The notes beneath the pieces were generated by a model. It saw only the letters and a program-made list of their open reading frames with translations, did no database searches and was not told where the DNA came from. From an uncultured Pseudomonadota bacterium (lineage in GTDB: Bacteria > Pseudomonadota > Gammaproteobacteria > Burkholderiales > Burkholderiaceae), in the NCBI GenBank assembly GCA_946480245.1, contig CAMLIZ010000007.1, positions 1-51,223 of the forward strand: a stretch of 51,223 bases of DNA. Direction: 5' to 3'. Shown here piece by piece: positions 16,019 to 25,285 of this stretch. Position 1 is the stretch's first letter. The number at the start of each line of letters is the position of its first letter. The translations under genes were made by a program, and so were the position numbers.

Positions 16019-16421
16019 ATCCCCCTTCGCCTGGAACTGGCCCCTGCCCTGGGGCTGGCCAAACCTGGCGCCGCAGCAGCTGACGCAGCCGATCAATCCC
16101 GGCTGGTCGTTCGGCAACGTGGTGGTCAACAACACCAACTCGTCCGCGCCCGACGTGGAAGAGGCGGTGGTCAGCCACCACAGCTATGGCCGCCAGATCG
16201 GCCGCATCACCGACGCGCTGCTGGCGCTGGCCGACGCGCTGGGGCAGCCCAGGCTCGAGGCCGACCCGCGCATGAAGGCACTGCGCGCGCTGCATGCCGA
16301 GGTGGAGGCGATCAAGCGCGCCACCGGCACGCAACGGCTGCAGCGGCTGCGCGAGGAGCTGCAGGAGCTGAAGGCCTGCGACCCCGCGGCCTGGAAGCAG
16401 CTGGCCGCGCTGCTGCGCTGA
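15987..16421 (+). CDS. Hypothetical protein with Trp/Pro-rich N-terminus and helical C-terminus
   Basis: 144 residues. Start ATG at 15987, 7 bases after AAGGGAGG; a GTG three bases earlier is also possible. The gene overlaps the ProQ coding end by 32 bases, so it is probably co-translated with it. The N-terminal part is WNWPLPWGWPNLAPQQLTQP with INPGWSFGNVVVNNTNSSAP, then amphipathic helices with heptad-like leucines (ALLALADALGQPRLEADPRM, GTQRLQRLREELQELKACDP). No signal peptide or membrane segment. I do not recognise the family. The pattern of an aromatic-rich N-terminus plus a coiled coil recalls phasin-like or granule-associated proteins, but that is only a resemblance. Confidence 0.72.
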   Translation: MANGSKTETPESPFAWNWPLPWGWPNLAPQQLTQPINPGWSFGNVVVNNTNSSAPDVEEAVVSHHSYGRQIGRITDALLALADALGQPRLEADPRMKALRALHAEVEAIKRATGTQRLQRLREELQELKACDPAAWKQLAALLR

Positions 16422-16522
16422 GCGCACGGCCGCATTTCACGGCGCCGTCGGGCCCATAGCAAAGCCACCACTGGCGCGAGTGGCGCCGGCCTGCTAGCTT
16501 TCCTGGGCTACAGGAGACGTCG

Positions 16523-17680
16523 ATGGGCCGCCGCTGGATGATGCTCGGATGCTGCTTGCTGCTGGCCGCCTGCGCCAGCGCACCGCCATTGCCGGCCGTT
16601 CCCCCCGCCTTGCTGCACGACGGCGATTTCGCCGCGCCGTCCCATCGCCCCGACCCCGCCGAGGTGTTCGCACTCGACGACGCGATGCGCCGCTACCTGG
16701 TGCAGGACATCGGCCCGCGCGTCCGGCGCGAGGGTGCCAAGCAGGCGCTGGTCACCGCCTTGCGTGAACGCGGCGCCCTGCGGCTGGACTACGACGCCAC
16801 GATGACGCGCAACGCGCGCGAGGCCTTCCAGGCGCGCTCGGGCAACTGCCTGTCACTGGTGATCATGACGGCGGCGTTCGCCAAGGCCATGGACCTCAGC
16901 GTCACCTTCCAGAGCGCCGTACTGGAGGAAACCTGGAGTCGCAGCGGCAACCTGTACTTCGCCAGCGGCCACGTCAACGTGACGCTCGCACCGCGGATGA
17001 CCGACTTCGGCAATGCCTACGACGCCGCCCACTACATGACGATCGACTTCCTGCCGGAAGACGAGCTGCGCGGCCTGCGCACCCGCCCGGTGGACGAATC
17101 CACCATCATCGCGATGTACATGAACAACCGGGCGGCCGAATCGCTGGTGGCCGGCGAGGTGGACGATGCCTATTGGTGGGCCCGCGAAGCGCTGCGCCAG
17201 CGCAGCGACTTCCTGCCCGCCTACAACACCCTGGGGGTGGTGTACCTGCAGCGCTCGATGCCCGCAGCCGCCGAGAGCGCGTTCACGCACGTGCTGCAGC
17301 ATGGGCCGGACAACGCGCAGGCGCTGGCCAACCTGGCGTCCGCGCTCAAGGCCCAGGGCCGCAACGCCGAAGCCGAGGCCGTGCAGAAGCGGCTGGCCCG
17401 GGTGGAGCCGGTGCCGCCCTTCCGCGACTTCCGCCTCGGCCTGGCGGCCATGCGCGCCGGGCAGGTGGCCGCAGCACGCGACCTGTTCGCCAAGGAGGTG
17501 GACCGCGCGCCGTACTACCACGAGTTCCAGTTCTGGCTTGGCGTGGCCGAGTTCCGCCTCGGGCATGCCGAGCAGGCGCGCAAGCACCTCGAGCTGGCGA
17601 TGGAGAACAGCACCACGCGCAGCGACCGCGATCTCTATGCCGCCAAGCTCGACCGGTTGAAAGCGACCCAGCTGCATTGA
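16523..17680 (+). CDS. TPR-repeat lipoprotein with transglutaminase-like N-terminal domain
   Basis: 385 residues. CAGGAG stands 7 bases before the ATG. Signal peptide with lipobox LLAAC near residue 17. Residues about 45-195 resemble a transglutaminase-like fold (catalytic-type context ARSGNCLSLVIMTAAFAKAM, then ASGHVNVTLAPRMTDFG and YDAAHYMTIDFLPEDELRGL). Residues about 205-380 are tetratricopeptide repeats (SDFLPAYNTLGVVYLQRSMP, GPDNAQALANLASALKAQGR, FQFWLGVAEFRLGHAEQARK). The visible Cys, His and Asp could form a catalytic triad, but activity is not proven. Likely an outer-membrane-anchored periplasmic scaffold. The 100 bases before it hold a small inverted repeat (GGCGC-GAGTG-GCGCC) and no obvious promoter. 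Confidence 0.84.
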   Translation: MGRRWMMLGCCLLLAACASAPPLPAVPPALLHDGDFAAPSHRPDPAEVFALDDAMRRYLVQDIGPRVRREGAKQALVTALRERGALRLDYDATMTRNAREAFQARSGNCLSLVIMTAAFAKAMDLSVTFQSAVLEETWSRSGNLYFASGHVNVTLAPRMTDFGNAYDAAHYMTIDFLPEDELRGLRTRPVDESTIIAMYMNNRAAESLVAGEVDDAYWWAREALRQRSDFLPAYNTLGVVYLQRSMPAAAESAFTHVLQHGPDNAQALANLASALKAQGRNAEAEAVQKRLARVEPVPPFRDFRLGLAAMRAGQVAAARDLFAKEVDRAPYYHEFQFWLGVAEFRLGHAEQARKHLELAMENSTTRSDRDLYAAKLDRLKATQLH

Positions 17681-17724
17681 TCCAGGGCAAGGGCGGCCAT
17701 GCGCCGCGGTGCCATGCTGCCCGC

Positions 17725-18363
17725 ATGGCTGCCCCGACCCCTCCCACCACCCCGCACCGGCACCTGGCGCTGCAGGTGATCCGCGACGAACACCAGGCGC
17801 TGGCCGCGATGCTGCGCTCGATGACCCTGCTGCTCGCAGAGCACCGGCGCACGCGCACCGCGCCCGCCTTCGACGTGCTGCGGGCAATGCTGTTCTACGT
17901 GGACGAGTTTCCCGAGCGCCTGCACCACCCGAAGGAGGACGAGCTGCTGTTCCCCCGCCTGCGCGCGCGCTGTCCCGAGCTGGCCCCGGCACTGGAGCGG
18001 CTGCAGCGCGACCATGCGCACGGCGAGCGCGCGATCCGCACGCTGGAGCACGCGCTGCTGGCCTACGAGGTGATGGGCGAGCCGCGGCGCCTGGCCTTCG
18101 AGCAGGCGCTGGACGCCTACGTGGACGACTACCTGCGCCACATGGCGCTGGAGGAGTCGCAGCTGCTGCCGGCGGCCGAGCGCGTGTTCAGCCAGACCGA
18201 CTGGGACGAGCTCGACGCGGCCTTCGGCGAAAACCGCGATCCGCTCACCGGTCACGAGGCGCCGGACGCCTACCGGCCGCTGTTCAGCAAGATCGTGCGC
18301 GAGGCGCCGGCACCGATCGGGCTCGGGCCGGCACTCGCTCACACCTCCACCACGTCCCGATAG
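17725..18363 (+). CDS. Hemerythrin HHE-domain protein
   Basis: 212 residues from ATG 17725. The di-iron ligands fall in the expected order: IRDEHQALAAMLRSM, FPERLHHPKEDELLFPRLRA, LQRDHAHGERAIRTLEHALL and YLRHMALEESQLLPAAERVF. This is a single-domain protein, slightly longer than the minimal fold, with a C-terminal tail. Hemerythrins of this type bind O2 or NO or protect iron-sulfur proteins; no redox partner is fused. The 3' end overlaps the convergent beta-CASP gene by 25 bases. An upstream extension of the same frame reads through the TPR gene on another frame and is not coding. Confidence 0.84.
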   Translation: MAAPTPPTTPHRHLALQVIRDEHQALAAMLRSMTLLLAEHRRTRTAPAFDVLRAMLFYVDEFPERLHHPKEDELLFPRLRARCPELAPALERLQRDHAHGERAIRTLEHALLAYEVMGEPRRLAFEQALDAYVDDYLRHMALEESQLLPAAERVFSQTDWDELDAAFGENRDPLTGHEAPDAYRPLFSKIVREAPAPIGLGPALAHTSTTSR

Positions 18364-19694
18364 TCGGGCACAGTACACGGCCAGCGGTAGCGTTCCTCGA
18401 TCGCCAGGCGCAGCGCGTCGGCGGCCACCGGCTCGCCGTGCGTCACGTACACGCGGCGCGGCGGCTTCGGCAGCGCGCCCACCCAGGCCAGCAGCTCCTC
18501 GCGATCGGCATGGGCCGACAGCATCTCCAGCTGCGCCACCTCGGCGCGCACCGGCACGTACTCGCCGTGGATCTTCACAGAGGGTGCGCCGCCCACCAGC
18601 GATGCGCCGCGCGTGCCCGCCGCCTGGTAGCCGGCGAACAGCACCGTGTTGCGCCCGTGCGGCAAGTAGGCCTTGAGGTGATGCAGCACGCGCCCGCCGG
18701 TGGCCATGCCGCTGGCCGACACGATCACCGACGGATACGTGAGCGTATTCAGGCGCTGGCTCTCCTCCACCGTGTTCACGATGTGCACGCCCTCGCTCAT
18801 CAGCGCGCAGGCCGCCGCGTCGAGCCGGTGCTCGTCGGCATGGTGCTGGTAGATGCGCGTGGCGTCGGTCGCCATCGGGCTGTTCAGGTAGATCGGCAGG
18901 TTGGGGATGCGGCCCGCCTGCTTGAGCAGCGCGATGCAGTACAGCAAGGCCTGCGCGCGCCCCACCGCGAAGGCCGGAATCACTACCACGCCGCCGCGCG
19001 CGGCGGTGCGGTTGATCGCCTGCGCGAGCGCGTCCATCGGATTACCCGGCGCATGCGCACGGTCGCCGTAGGTGGACTCGACCAGCACCACGTCGGCCGC
19101 CAGCGGCGGCGCCGGTGGACGCATCAGGATGTCGTCGTCGCGGCCCAGATCCCCGGAGAACAGCACCGAACGCCCGCCCGCGGCCACGTGCGTGCTGGTG
19201 GCGCCCAGGATGTGGCCCGCCGGCCGCAGCCGCAGCTGCCAGCCGGCCCACGGCGAGAACGGCTGCTCGAGCGGCAGCGGCTCGAAGCGCTTGAGCGCGT
19301 CACGCGCCTGCTGCTCCGTGTACAGCGGCAGCGCCGGGTGGTGCTTGGAGTGCCCGTGCCGGTTGGCATAGTCGGCCTCCTCCTCCTGCAGCCGCCCGGC
19401 ATCGGGCAGCAGCAGCTCGCACAGCTCCAGCGTGCCGGGCGTGCAATACACCGGGCCGTGGAAGCCTTCGGCCACCAGGCGCGGCAGGTAGCCGCTGTGG
19501 TCGATGTGGGCGTGCGTGAGCAGCACCGCGTCGATGCGCCGCGGCGGCACGGGCAGCGCGTCCCAGTTGCGCAGGCGCAGCGCCTTCAAGCCCTGGAACA
19601 GGCCGCAGTCGACCAGCAGCTGGCGGCCGTCGTGCTCCAGCAGGTACTTGGAGCCGGTGACCGTACCGGTGGCGCCGAGAAACTGCAGCTTCAT
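18339..19694 (-). CDS. Metallo-beta-lactamase fold / beta-CASP hydrolase (RNase-like)
   Basis: 451 residues. The N-terminal MBL motifs are MKLQFLGATGTVTGSKYLLE, then LLTHAHIDHSGYLPRL (HxHxDH), AGHILGATSTHV and FSGDLGRDD. The beta-CASP insert and RMMBL tail follow: VLVESTYGDR, VVIPAFAVGRAQALLYCIAL, SVIVSASGMATGGRVLHHLK, MLSAHADREELLAWVG and YVTHGEPVAADALRLAIEE. The family includes CPSF73-like and RNase J-related nucleases; bacterial members of this length probably cleave RNA, although their substrates are rarely known. It overlaps uspA by one base (TGATG), so the two are one unit, apparently under the FNR-like site upstream of uspA. Confidence 0.88.
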   Translation of the reverse strand: MKLQFLGATGTVTGSKYLLEHDGRQLLVDCGLFQGLKALRLRNWDALPVPPRRIDAVLLTHAHIDHSGYLPRLVAEGFHGPVYCTPGTLELCELLLPDAGRLQEEEADYANRHGHSKHHPALPLYTEQQARDALKRFEPLPLEQPFSPWAGWQLRLRPAGHILGATSTHVAAGGRSVLFSGDLGRDDDILMRPPAPPLAADVVLVESTYGDRAHAPGNPMDALAQAINRTAARGGVVVIPAFAVGRAQALLYCIALLKQAGRIPNLPIYLNSPMATDATRIYQHHADEHRLDAAACALMSEGVHIVNTVEESQRLNTLTYPSVIVSASGMATGGRVLHHLKAYLPHGRNTVLFAGYQAAGTRGASLVGGAPSVKIHGEYVPVRAEVAQLEMLSAHADREELLAWVGALPKPPRRVYVTHGEPVAADALRLAIEERYRWPCTVPDYRDVVEV

Positions 19695-20116
19695 CAGGGC
19701 ACCAGCAGCACGGGCACCTTGCTCTGCGCAATCACGCGCTGCGTGACGGAGCCGAGCACCGCGCCGGCCAGTCCCGAATGCCCGTGCGTGCCCATCACCA
19801 CCAGGTCGTAGTGCGCGGCGGCAGCCAGCTCGGAGATCGCTTCGCCGGCGTGGCCCACGCTGTGCTTGAGCTCCAGCGTCCAGCCCTGCTGCGCGCCGAA
19901 GGCGCCCACGGGCTGCAGCACGCGGTCCACCTCGCCCTGGTAGTAGCTGTCCACCACCTCGCGGCTGAGGAAGGCCGCCGCATGCGACGGGATCGGCGCC
20001 ACCACGCAGTAGGCGGTGTACGCGTGCCGGGCGCCGAGCAGTTCGTCGTGCGCGGCGATGTAGCTCAGCATGCGCTTGGTGTGGACGCTGCCATCGACAG
20101 CCAACAGGATCTTCAT
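19694..20116 (-). CDS. uspA: Universal stress protein (UspA family)
   Basis: 140 residues from ATG 20116, AAGGAG 7 bases upstream. The single Usp domain begins MKILLAVDGSVHTKRMLSYI and ends with the ATP-binding signature VVMGTHGHSGLAGAVLGSVT, then RVIAQSKVPVLLVP (G-2x-G-9x-G(S/T) pattern). Usp proteins bind ATP and help survival under starvation or low oxygen. A 9/10 FNR-like box with a correctly spaced -10 lies in the 86-base gap upstream, so anaerobic induction is likely. Translationally coupled to the beta-CASP gene. Longer start at 20341 is a shadow extension through the cupin gene. Confidence 0.88.
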   Translation of the reverse strand: MKILLAVDGSVHTKRMLSYIAAHDELLGARHAYTAYCVVAPIPSHAAAFLSREVVDSYYQGEVDRVLQPVGAFGAQQGWTLELKHSVGHAGEAISELAAAAHYDLVVMGTHGHSGLAGAVLGSVTQRVIAQSKVPVLLVP

Positions 20117-20138
20117 GGTCGCTCCTTCGGAACAGGGG

Positions 20139-20187
20139 TGACGTGATCCTGCGCCCGCCGGGGCGAGGCCGGATTGATCGGCCTCAA
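20139..20187 (-). promoter_or_regulatory. FNR/DNR-like class II promoter of uspA
   Basis: Plus-strand box TTGAT-CGGC-CTCAA at 20174-20187 matches TTGAT-N4-ATCAA at 9 of 10 positions. Its centre (20180.5) lies exactly 29.5 bases before the minus-strand hexamer CAGGAT (20151-20146), placing the box at -41.5 from a start at about 20139. The leader to the uspA ATG would be 22 bases. The hexamer is a poor -10, as expected for an activator-dependent promoter. Inference from spacing; no experimental data. Confidence 0.6.
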
Positions 20188-20202
20188 GCGCGCTGTCGCC
20201 GC

Positions 20203-20562
20203 TCAGGCGGTAGACGAGCCGCTGCCGGGCAGGCCGGGAGGCAGCTGCACCGTCAGCAACAGCGACGCATCCGTCTCGGCGCGCACGGCGTGCAACGCGC
20301 GCGCCGGCAGCAGCACCACCTGCTGCGCCGTCAGCCGGCACGACGGCCCCTCGCCCTCGACCACCACCGTGCCCTCCAGGCAGTGCAGCGTGATCTCGCC
20401 GTACACGCTGTGCGGCGGAAGGCCGTCGCCGGCGCGCAGCACCAGCCGCATCAGCTCCAGCGCGTGGGTCTTCAGCAGCGCATGGGTGCTGGCGCCGGCC
20501 AGCGCCGGGCCGAGCGGCGCGATGTCAACCGGTTGCCAGGGTTGTGCGTGGGGTAGCGCCAT
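20203..20562 (-). CDS. Small cupin-domain protein
   Basis: 119 residues from ATG 20562, chosen for the GGAGG 9 bases upstream; another in-frame ATG at 20589 lacks such a site. A single beta-barrel cupin: LVLRAGDGLPPHSVYGEITL (metal-type motif region with one His), then HCLEGTVVVEGEGPSCRLTA, VVLLPARALHAVRAETDASL. The second motif histidine is kept (ALHAV). It could bind a metal or small acid; it may also be a sensor-like stress protein. It stands alone between uspA and the divergent two-component system. Confidence 0.78.
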   Translation of the reverse strand: MALPHAQPWQPVDIAPLGPALAGASTHALLKTHALELMRLVLRAGDGLPPHSVYGEITLHCLEGTVVVEGEGPSCRLTAQQVVLLPARALHAVRAETDASLLLTVQLPPGLPGSGSSTA

Positions 20563-20626
20563 CGGGGTTTCCTCCAAAGGGGTCATCATCTCGCAGCCAA
20601 CGGCGTGCCTTGTGCAAAATCAGCTC

Positions 20627-21393
<767 letters not shown>

Positions 21394-21397
<4 letters not shown>

Positions 21398-23463
21398 GCG
21401 GCACGCCGCACGTCGACGAACAAAGCGTCTTCCGCTCGCTCTTCTCCGCCTACCCCGATGCGCTGCTGCTGGTCGATGGGGCGGGCGGCATCGTGCTGGC
21501 CAACGCGCAGGCCGAGCGCGTGCTGGGCTACAGCGCCGCAGAGCTGGCGCAGCTGACGGTGGAAGACCTGGTGCCCGACGCGATCCGCTCGCGCCATGCC
21601 TCGTACCGCGATGCCTACGGCCGCAACCCGCGCGCCCGGCCGATGGGCCTGCAGATGGAGCTGGCGGCCAAGCGCAAGGACGGCAGCGAGGTGATGGTGG
21701 AGATCGCGCTCAGCCCGCTGCAGGACCAGGGCCTGCCCTACGTGGTGGCGGCCATCCGCGACATCGGCGCCTACCCGCGGGTGAAGCAGGCGCTCAAGCG
21801 CGCCAGCTATGCCGAGTCGATCGCCCGCGTGGGCCGGCTCGCGGTGGACACGTCCGACCCGGAGCTGCTGATGCACCAGGTGCCGCAGGCCGCCGCCGAG
21901 GCGCTGCAGGTAGAGGTGGCGCAGGTGTTCCTGCTGGAGCCCGGTGGCCAGCATTTCCGCGTGGCGGGCGGCGTGGGCATGGTGGCCGGCGAGGCGGTGG
22001 GCGAGCGCGTGCCCAACCGCCCCGACACCCCGCCCGGCTACGTGCTGCAGCAGGGCCGGCCGGTGATCATTCCCGACTACGCACAGGAAACCCGCTTCGT
22101 GCCGCCGCGCACCTACCTGCAGGCCGGCCTGAAGAGCGCCCTGGCCGTGCCGCTGCTGGACCAGGGCCGCGTGGTGGGCACGCTGACCACGCGCTCGCGC
22201 CAGCCGCAGCGCTTTGGCGACGATGAAACCCGCTACCTCACCTCGCTGGCCAACCTGCTGGCCACCGTGCTGCAACGCGCGCACAGCGAAGAGGCGCTGC
22301 GCCACGCGCAACGCCTGGAGAGCGTCGGCCAGCTCACAGGCGGCATCGCGCACGACTTCAACAACCTGCTCACCGTGATCCAGGGCAACCTGCAGGTGCT
22401 GGAAGACCTGCCCTCGCTGGAGGGCGACGACTATGCGCAGCAGCTGGTGGCCGCGGCCACGCGCGCCAGCCGGCGCGGCGCGGAGCTCACCGCCAAGCTG
22501 CTGGCGTTCTCGCGCCGGCAGGTACTGCAGCCTGCGCGCGTGGATCTGCAAGCGATGCTGCAGTCGCTGGCCGACATGCTGCGCCGCACGCTGGACCAGC
22601 GCATCCGCATCGAGGTGGACGTGGCGCCCGACTGCCCGCCCTGCCTGGCCGACCCGGGGCAGCTGGAATCGGCGCTGCTGAACATCGCGATCAACGCACG
22701 CGACGCCATGCCCGACGGCGGCAGCCTGTCGTTCAGCGCGCAGGGCAGCCCGCCGCTGCCGGCCGCCCTGCGCGAGGAGCTGGCTGCCGCGGGCGCGCCC
22801 ACCGACGACGCGGCCTACGTGCGCATCGCCATCCGCGACAGCGGCTGCGGCATGCCGGACGAAGTGAAGGCGCGCGCCTTCGAGCCCTTCTTCACCACCA
22901 AGGAAGCGGGCCGCGGCACCGGCCTGGGCCTGAGCACCGTGTACGGCTTCGCCAAGCAATCCCGCGGCGGCGCCACGCTGGACAGCGAGCCCGGCGCCGG
23001 CACCGCCGTCACGCTGTACATCCCCCGCTTCGAGCAGGCCGCCGCCACGGCTCAGCGCAGCCAAGGCAGCGCCTCCGGCGTGCCGGCGGGTCTGAAGGTG
23101 CTGGTGGTGGAGGACGAACCCGAGGTGCTGAAGGTCGTGCAGGCCTTCTTGCAGCGCTGGGGCTGCACGGTGGAGGCCTGCGGCACCGCCGAGCAGGCGC
23201 TGGCGCTGCTGCAGCAGCCGCAGGAGCAGACGGACCTGCTGTTGACCGACGTGGTGCTCGGGCCGGGCATGCGGGGCACCGAGCTCGCCATCCGTGCACG
23301 CGCGCTGCGGCCGCAATTGCCGGTGCTGCTGATGTCGGGCTACACGTCGGAGCTGCGGCCCGGCGAAGGTTTGCCCGGCCCCGGCGTTCCGGACCTGCTG
23401 CGCAAGCCCTTCTCGCGCGAGCAACTGGCAGCGGCGATCGCCAAGACCTTGCGCGGCGGCTAA
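21394..23463 (+). CDS. Hybrid sensor histidine kinase (PAS-GAF-HisKA-HATPase-REC)
   Basis: 689 residues, soluble, GTG start overlapping the regulator stop. PAS domain about 10-125 (PDALLLVDGAGGIVLANAQA, RVLGYSAAELAQLTVEDLVP), GAF domain about 150-300, then HisKA with the phospho-acceptor His in QLTGGIAHDFNNLLTVIQGN, and HATPase_c (LNIAINARDAMPDGGSL, IRDSGCGMP, GRGTGLGLSTVYGFAK). A C-terminal receiver (about 565-685) has the Asp in LLLTDVVLGPGMRGTELA and the Lys in LRKPF. No transmembrane segments, so it senses a cytoplasmic signal; a ligand such as redox state is only a guess. Partner of the OmpR regulator. Ends 4 bases into the convergent membrane gene. Confidence 0.9.
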
Positions 23464-24254
23464 GCCCCCCGCTGACGGGAACCTGCGGCCCGCTGCGGAA
23501 GCAGCAGCACGCACATCGTCATGACCGCCAGCAACGCCAGGGAGGCATGGAGGCGGCTCAGTTGCAGCCCCCCCTGCGACAGCGGCTTGTCGAGGAAGTC
23601 ACCCACCGTGGCCCCGAGTGGCCGCGTGAGCACGAACGCCACCCAGAACAGCAGCGTGTGCGACACCCGCGTCCACAAGTACAGCGCGGCGACCACGAGC
23701 AGCGCACCGCCGAAGATGAGCGCCGCCGGTTCGTAGCCGAGCCCGAGGCCGCCGCGGTCGTCGCCCGCGGTCCAGTCGCCCAGCGCCGTTCCGAGAGTCT
23801 GGGAGAACAAGATGGTGCACCAATAGAACCACTCCGCGCGCGGCTGGGTGATGCTCGCGATGGACACCGTGCCTTCCACCCGATGCCAGACAAGGAGGCT
23901 GGCAATCAGCAAGACGGCAACGATGGCGGTACCTCCCGGGTAGCCGACGCCCAGCGACCGGTCGAAGAAGTCGGCCATCGTGGTGCCAAGCGTTGTCGTG
24001 GCCACGATGGTGGCCCAATACAGCAAGGGGTGGAAGCGCAAGGCCTTCACCTGGCCGGACACCAGGGCGATGAACAGGGCCGCGAAGATCGCGGTCCCGA
24101 CCAGATAGCCGAAGTTCAGCGACATCGTCACCCAGTCCCCGCCTGTCTCGCCGAGGGTGGTTGCGGCCACCTTGGCAATCCAGAAGCCGAACGTGACCGC
24201 CGGAACCTTGGCGGCTGCCGTGTCCAGGGCATGTTGCCGACCGTCGTCACTCAT
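23460..24254 (-). CDS. COG4705-like membrane protein with four internal repeats
   Basis: 264 residues from ATG 24254 (AAAGGA upstream); an in-frame ATG at 24272 adds six residues. Mostly hydrophobic, about 8 membrane segments arranged as four tandem units, each opening with a similar motif: ATTLGETGGDWVTMSLNFGY, TTTLGTTMADFFDRSLGVGY, SQTLGTALGDWTAGDDRGGL and TRPLGATVGDFLDKPLSQGG. The repeated T/P-LG-T-x-G/A-D core suggests binding of a cation or substrate by the four acidic residues in a pseudo-symmetric pore. The family (uncharacterised membrane-anchored protein) has no known function. Neighbours give no further hint. Confidence 0.78.
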   Translation of the reverse strand: MSDDGRQHALDTAAAKVPAVTFGFWIAKVAATTLGETGGDWVTMSLNFGYLVGTAIFAALFIALVSGQVKALRFHPLLYWATIVATTTLGTTMADFFDRSLGVGYPGGTAIVAVLLIASLLVWHRVEGTVSIASITQPRAEWFYWCTILFSQTLGTALGDWTAGDDRGGLGLGYEPAALIFGGALLVVAALYLWTRVSHTLLFWVAFVLTRPLGATVGDFLDKPLSQGGLQLSRLHASLALLAVMTMCVLLLPQRAAGSRQRGA

Positions 24255-24326
24255 CGCGATTCCTTTCCGCAAGGGAAAACCGCGAAGCCTAGTTCGGGTG
24301 GCTTAAGTCAACGTGAAGACGCTTCG

Positions 24327-24346
24327 ACGAGCCGGCAGAGGCTCGT
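24327..24346 (-). terminator. Possible hairpin terminator after the Crp/Fnr gene
   Basis: Perfect 7-base stem (ACGAGCC / GGCTCGT) with a 6-base loop, 38 bases after the stop of the Crp/Fnr-type gene. No T-run follows on the minus strand, so it may be a weak or Rho-assisted terminator only. Confidence 0.35.
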
Positions 24347-24384
24347 GATGAACGGGGCCGCGCGCGACGCAGTCTCAGTGGACC

Positions 24385-25140
24385 TCAGTGCGCCAGCACG
24401 CCCGCCGGCTTGCCGGCGGCCTGGATGAACTGCGTCAGCGCCGCAAGCTCGGGGATCTGGATCTCGCGCCGGCCCTTCTCGGCAAAGCGGATCACCTGCT
24501 GGCGCGCCAGCCGGCTCAGGGCGCGGCTCACGCTCTCCAGCGTCATGCCCAGGTAGTTGCCGATCTCGGCACGCGTCATGCGCAGCGTAATCTGGTCGGT
24601 ACGCAGCCCGCGCCGCGCCAGCGAGCCGGCCCAGTAGCGCAGGAAGTCCGCCACGCGGGCGTCGGCCGACAGTGTGCACAGCGACATCAGCGAGTCGCGG
24701 TCACGCGTGATCTCGCGGCTCATCTCGGCGTGCATCACGCCCAGCAGTTCCGGGTGCGCCATGCAGGCCTGCAGCAGGGCGTCGTAGCGGATCGCCCAGA
24801 CCTCGCCGATGTCCATGGCCACCGCGTCGCAGCCGTACTGCGCCTTGGCGATGCCGTCGAAACCCAGCCAGTCGCCCTTGAAGTGCAGGCCCACGACCTG
24901 CTCGCGGCCATCGGCAGCCGTGTTCACCACCTTGTAGAAACCGGAATTCAGCACGTACAGGTGGGTGAAGCGCTCGCCGGCCTGGTACACCACGTCGCCG
25001 GCGCGCACCACGCGGCGCTGCACCGGCACCTTCGCGGCCACCAGCTTCAGCATCTCCGCGATGCGCCGCGTCTCGTTGTCCTGGGCGTGGTCGGCCGGGT
25101 GGTGAGCAGCGGGGGCGGTGGCTTGGGCTTGGGCGAGCAT
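24385..25140 (-). CDS. Crp/Fnr-family transcription regulator (DNR/FixK-like, no N-terminal Fe-S cysteines)
   Basis: 251 residues from ATG 25140, selected because GAGGA stands 5 bases upstream; an ATG at 25152 (MRTYM) has no such site. The cyclic-nucleotide-fold domain (about 30-145: VVRAGDVVYQAGERFTHLYV, LHFKGDWLGFDGIAKAQYGC) resembles FNR. The winged helix carries MTRAEIGNYLGMTLESVSRA, with the E-x2-SR pattern that reads TTGAT half-sites in FNR. The four-cysteine cluster of true FNR is absent: no Cys before residue about 100. It may therefore be a DNR-type NO-responsive or FixK-type activator. It is the only candidate in the window for the FNR-like boxes found upstream of norB, nrdJ, uspA and others. 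Its own control is unclear; a palindromic site lies 146 bases upstream. Confidence 0.86.
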   Translation of the reverse strand: MLAQAQATAPAAHHPADHAQDNETRRIAEMLKLVAAKVPVQRRVVRAGDVVYQAGERFTHLYVLNSGFYKVVNTAADGREQVVGLHFKGDWLGFDGIAKAQYGCDAVAMDIGEVWAIRYDALLQACMAHPELLGVMHAEMSREITRDRDSLMSLCTLSADARVADFLRYWAGSLARRGLRTDQITLRMTRAEIGNYLGMTLESVSRALSRLARQQVIRFAEKGRREIQIPELAALTQFIQAAGKPAGVLAH

Positions 25141-25285
25141 GTAGGTCCTCATCGGTTGGGTTCGTGCGATGGACCAGAGTGTCGAAACCCCCGGTCAACG
25201 TGGTGAGAACCCTCGATGTCGCTCGGTAACGCTCGGTGAACGGCCGGTATCCGGCCTGCAACAGCACAGTTGGCCGCTCGCACGG

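Noticed and set aside
24255..24384. TTGACT (minus strand, near 24310) as a -35 for the four-repeat membrane protein
   Set aside because: The only -10-like hexamer after it (TAGGCT) is 14 bases away, too short for a normal promoter.
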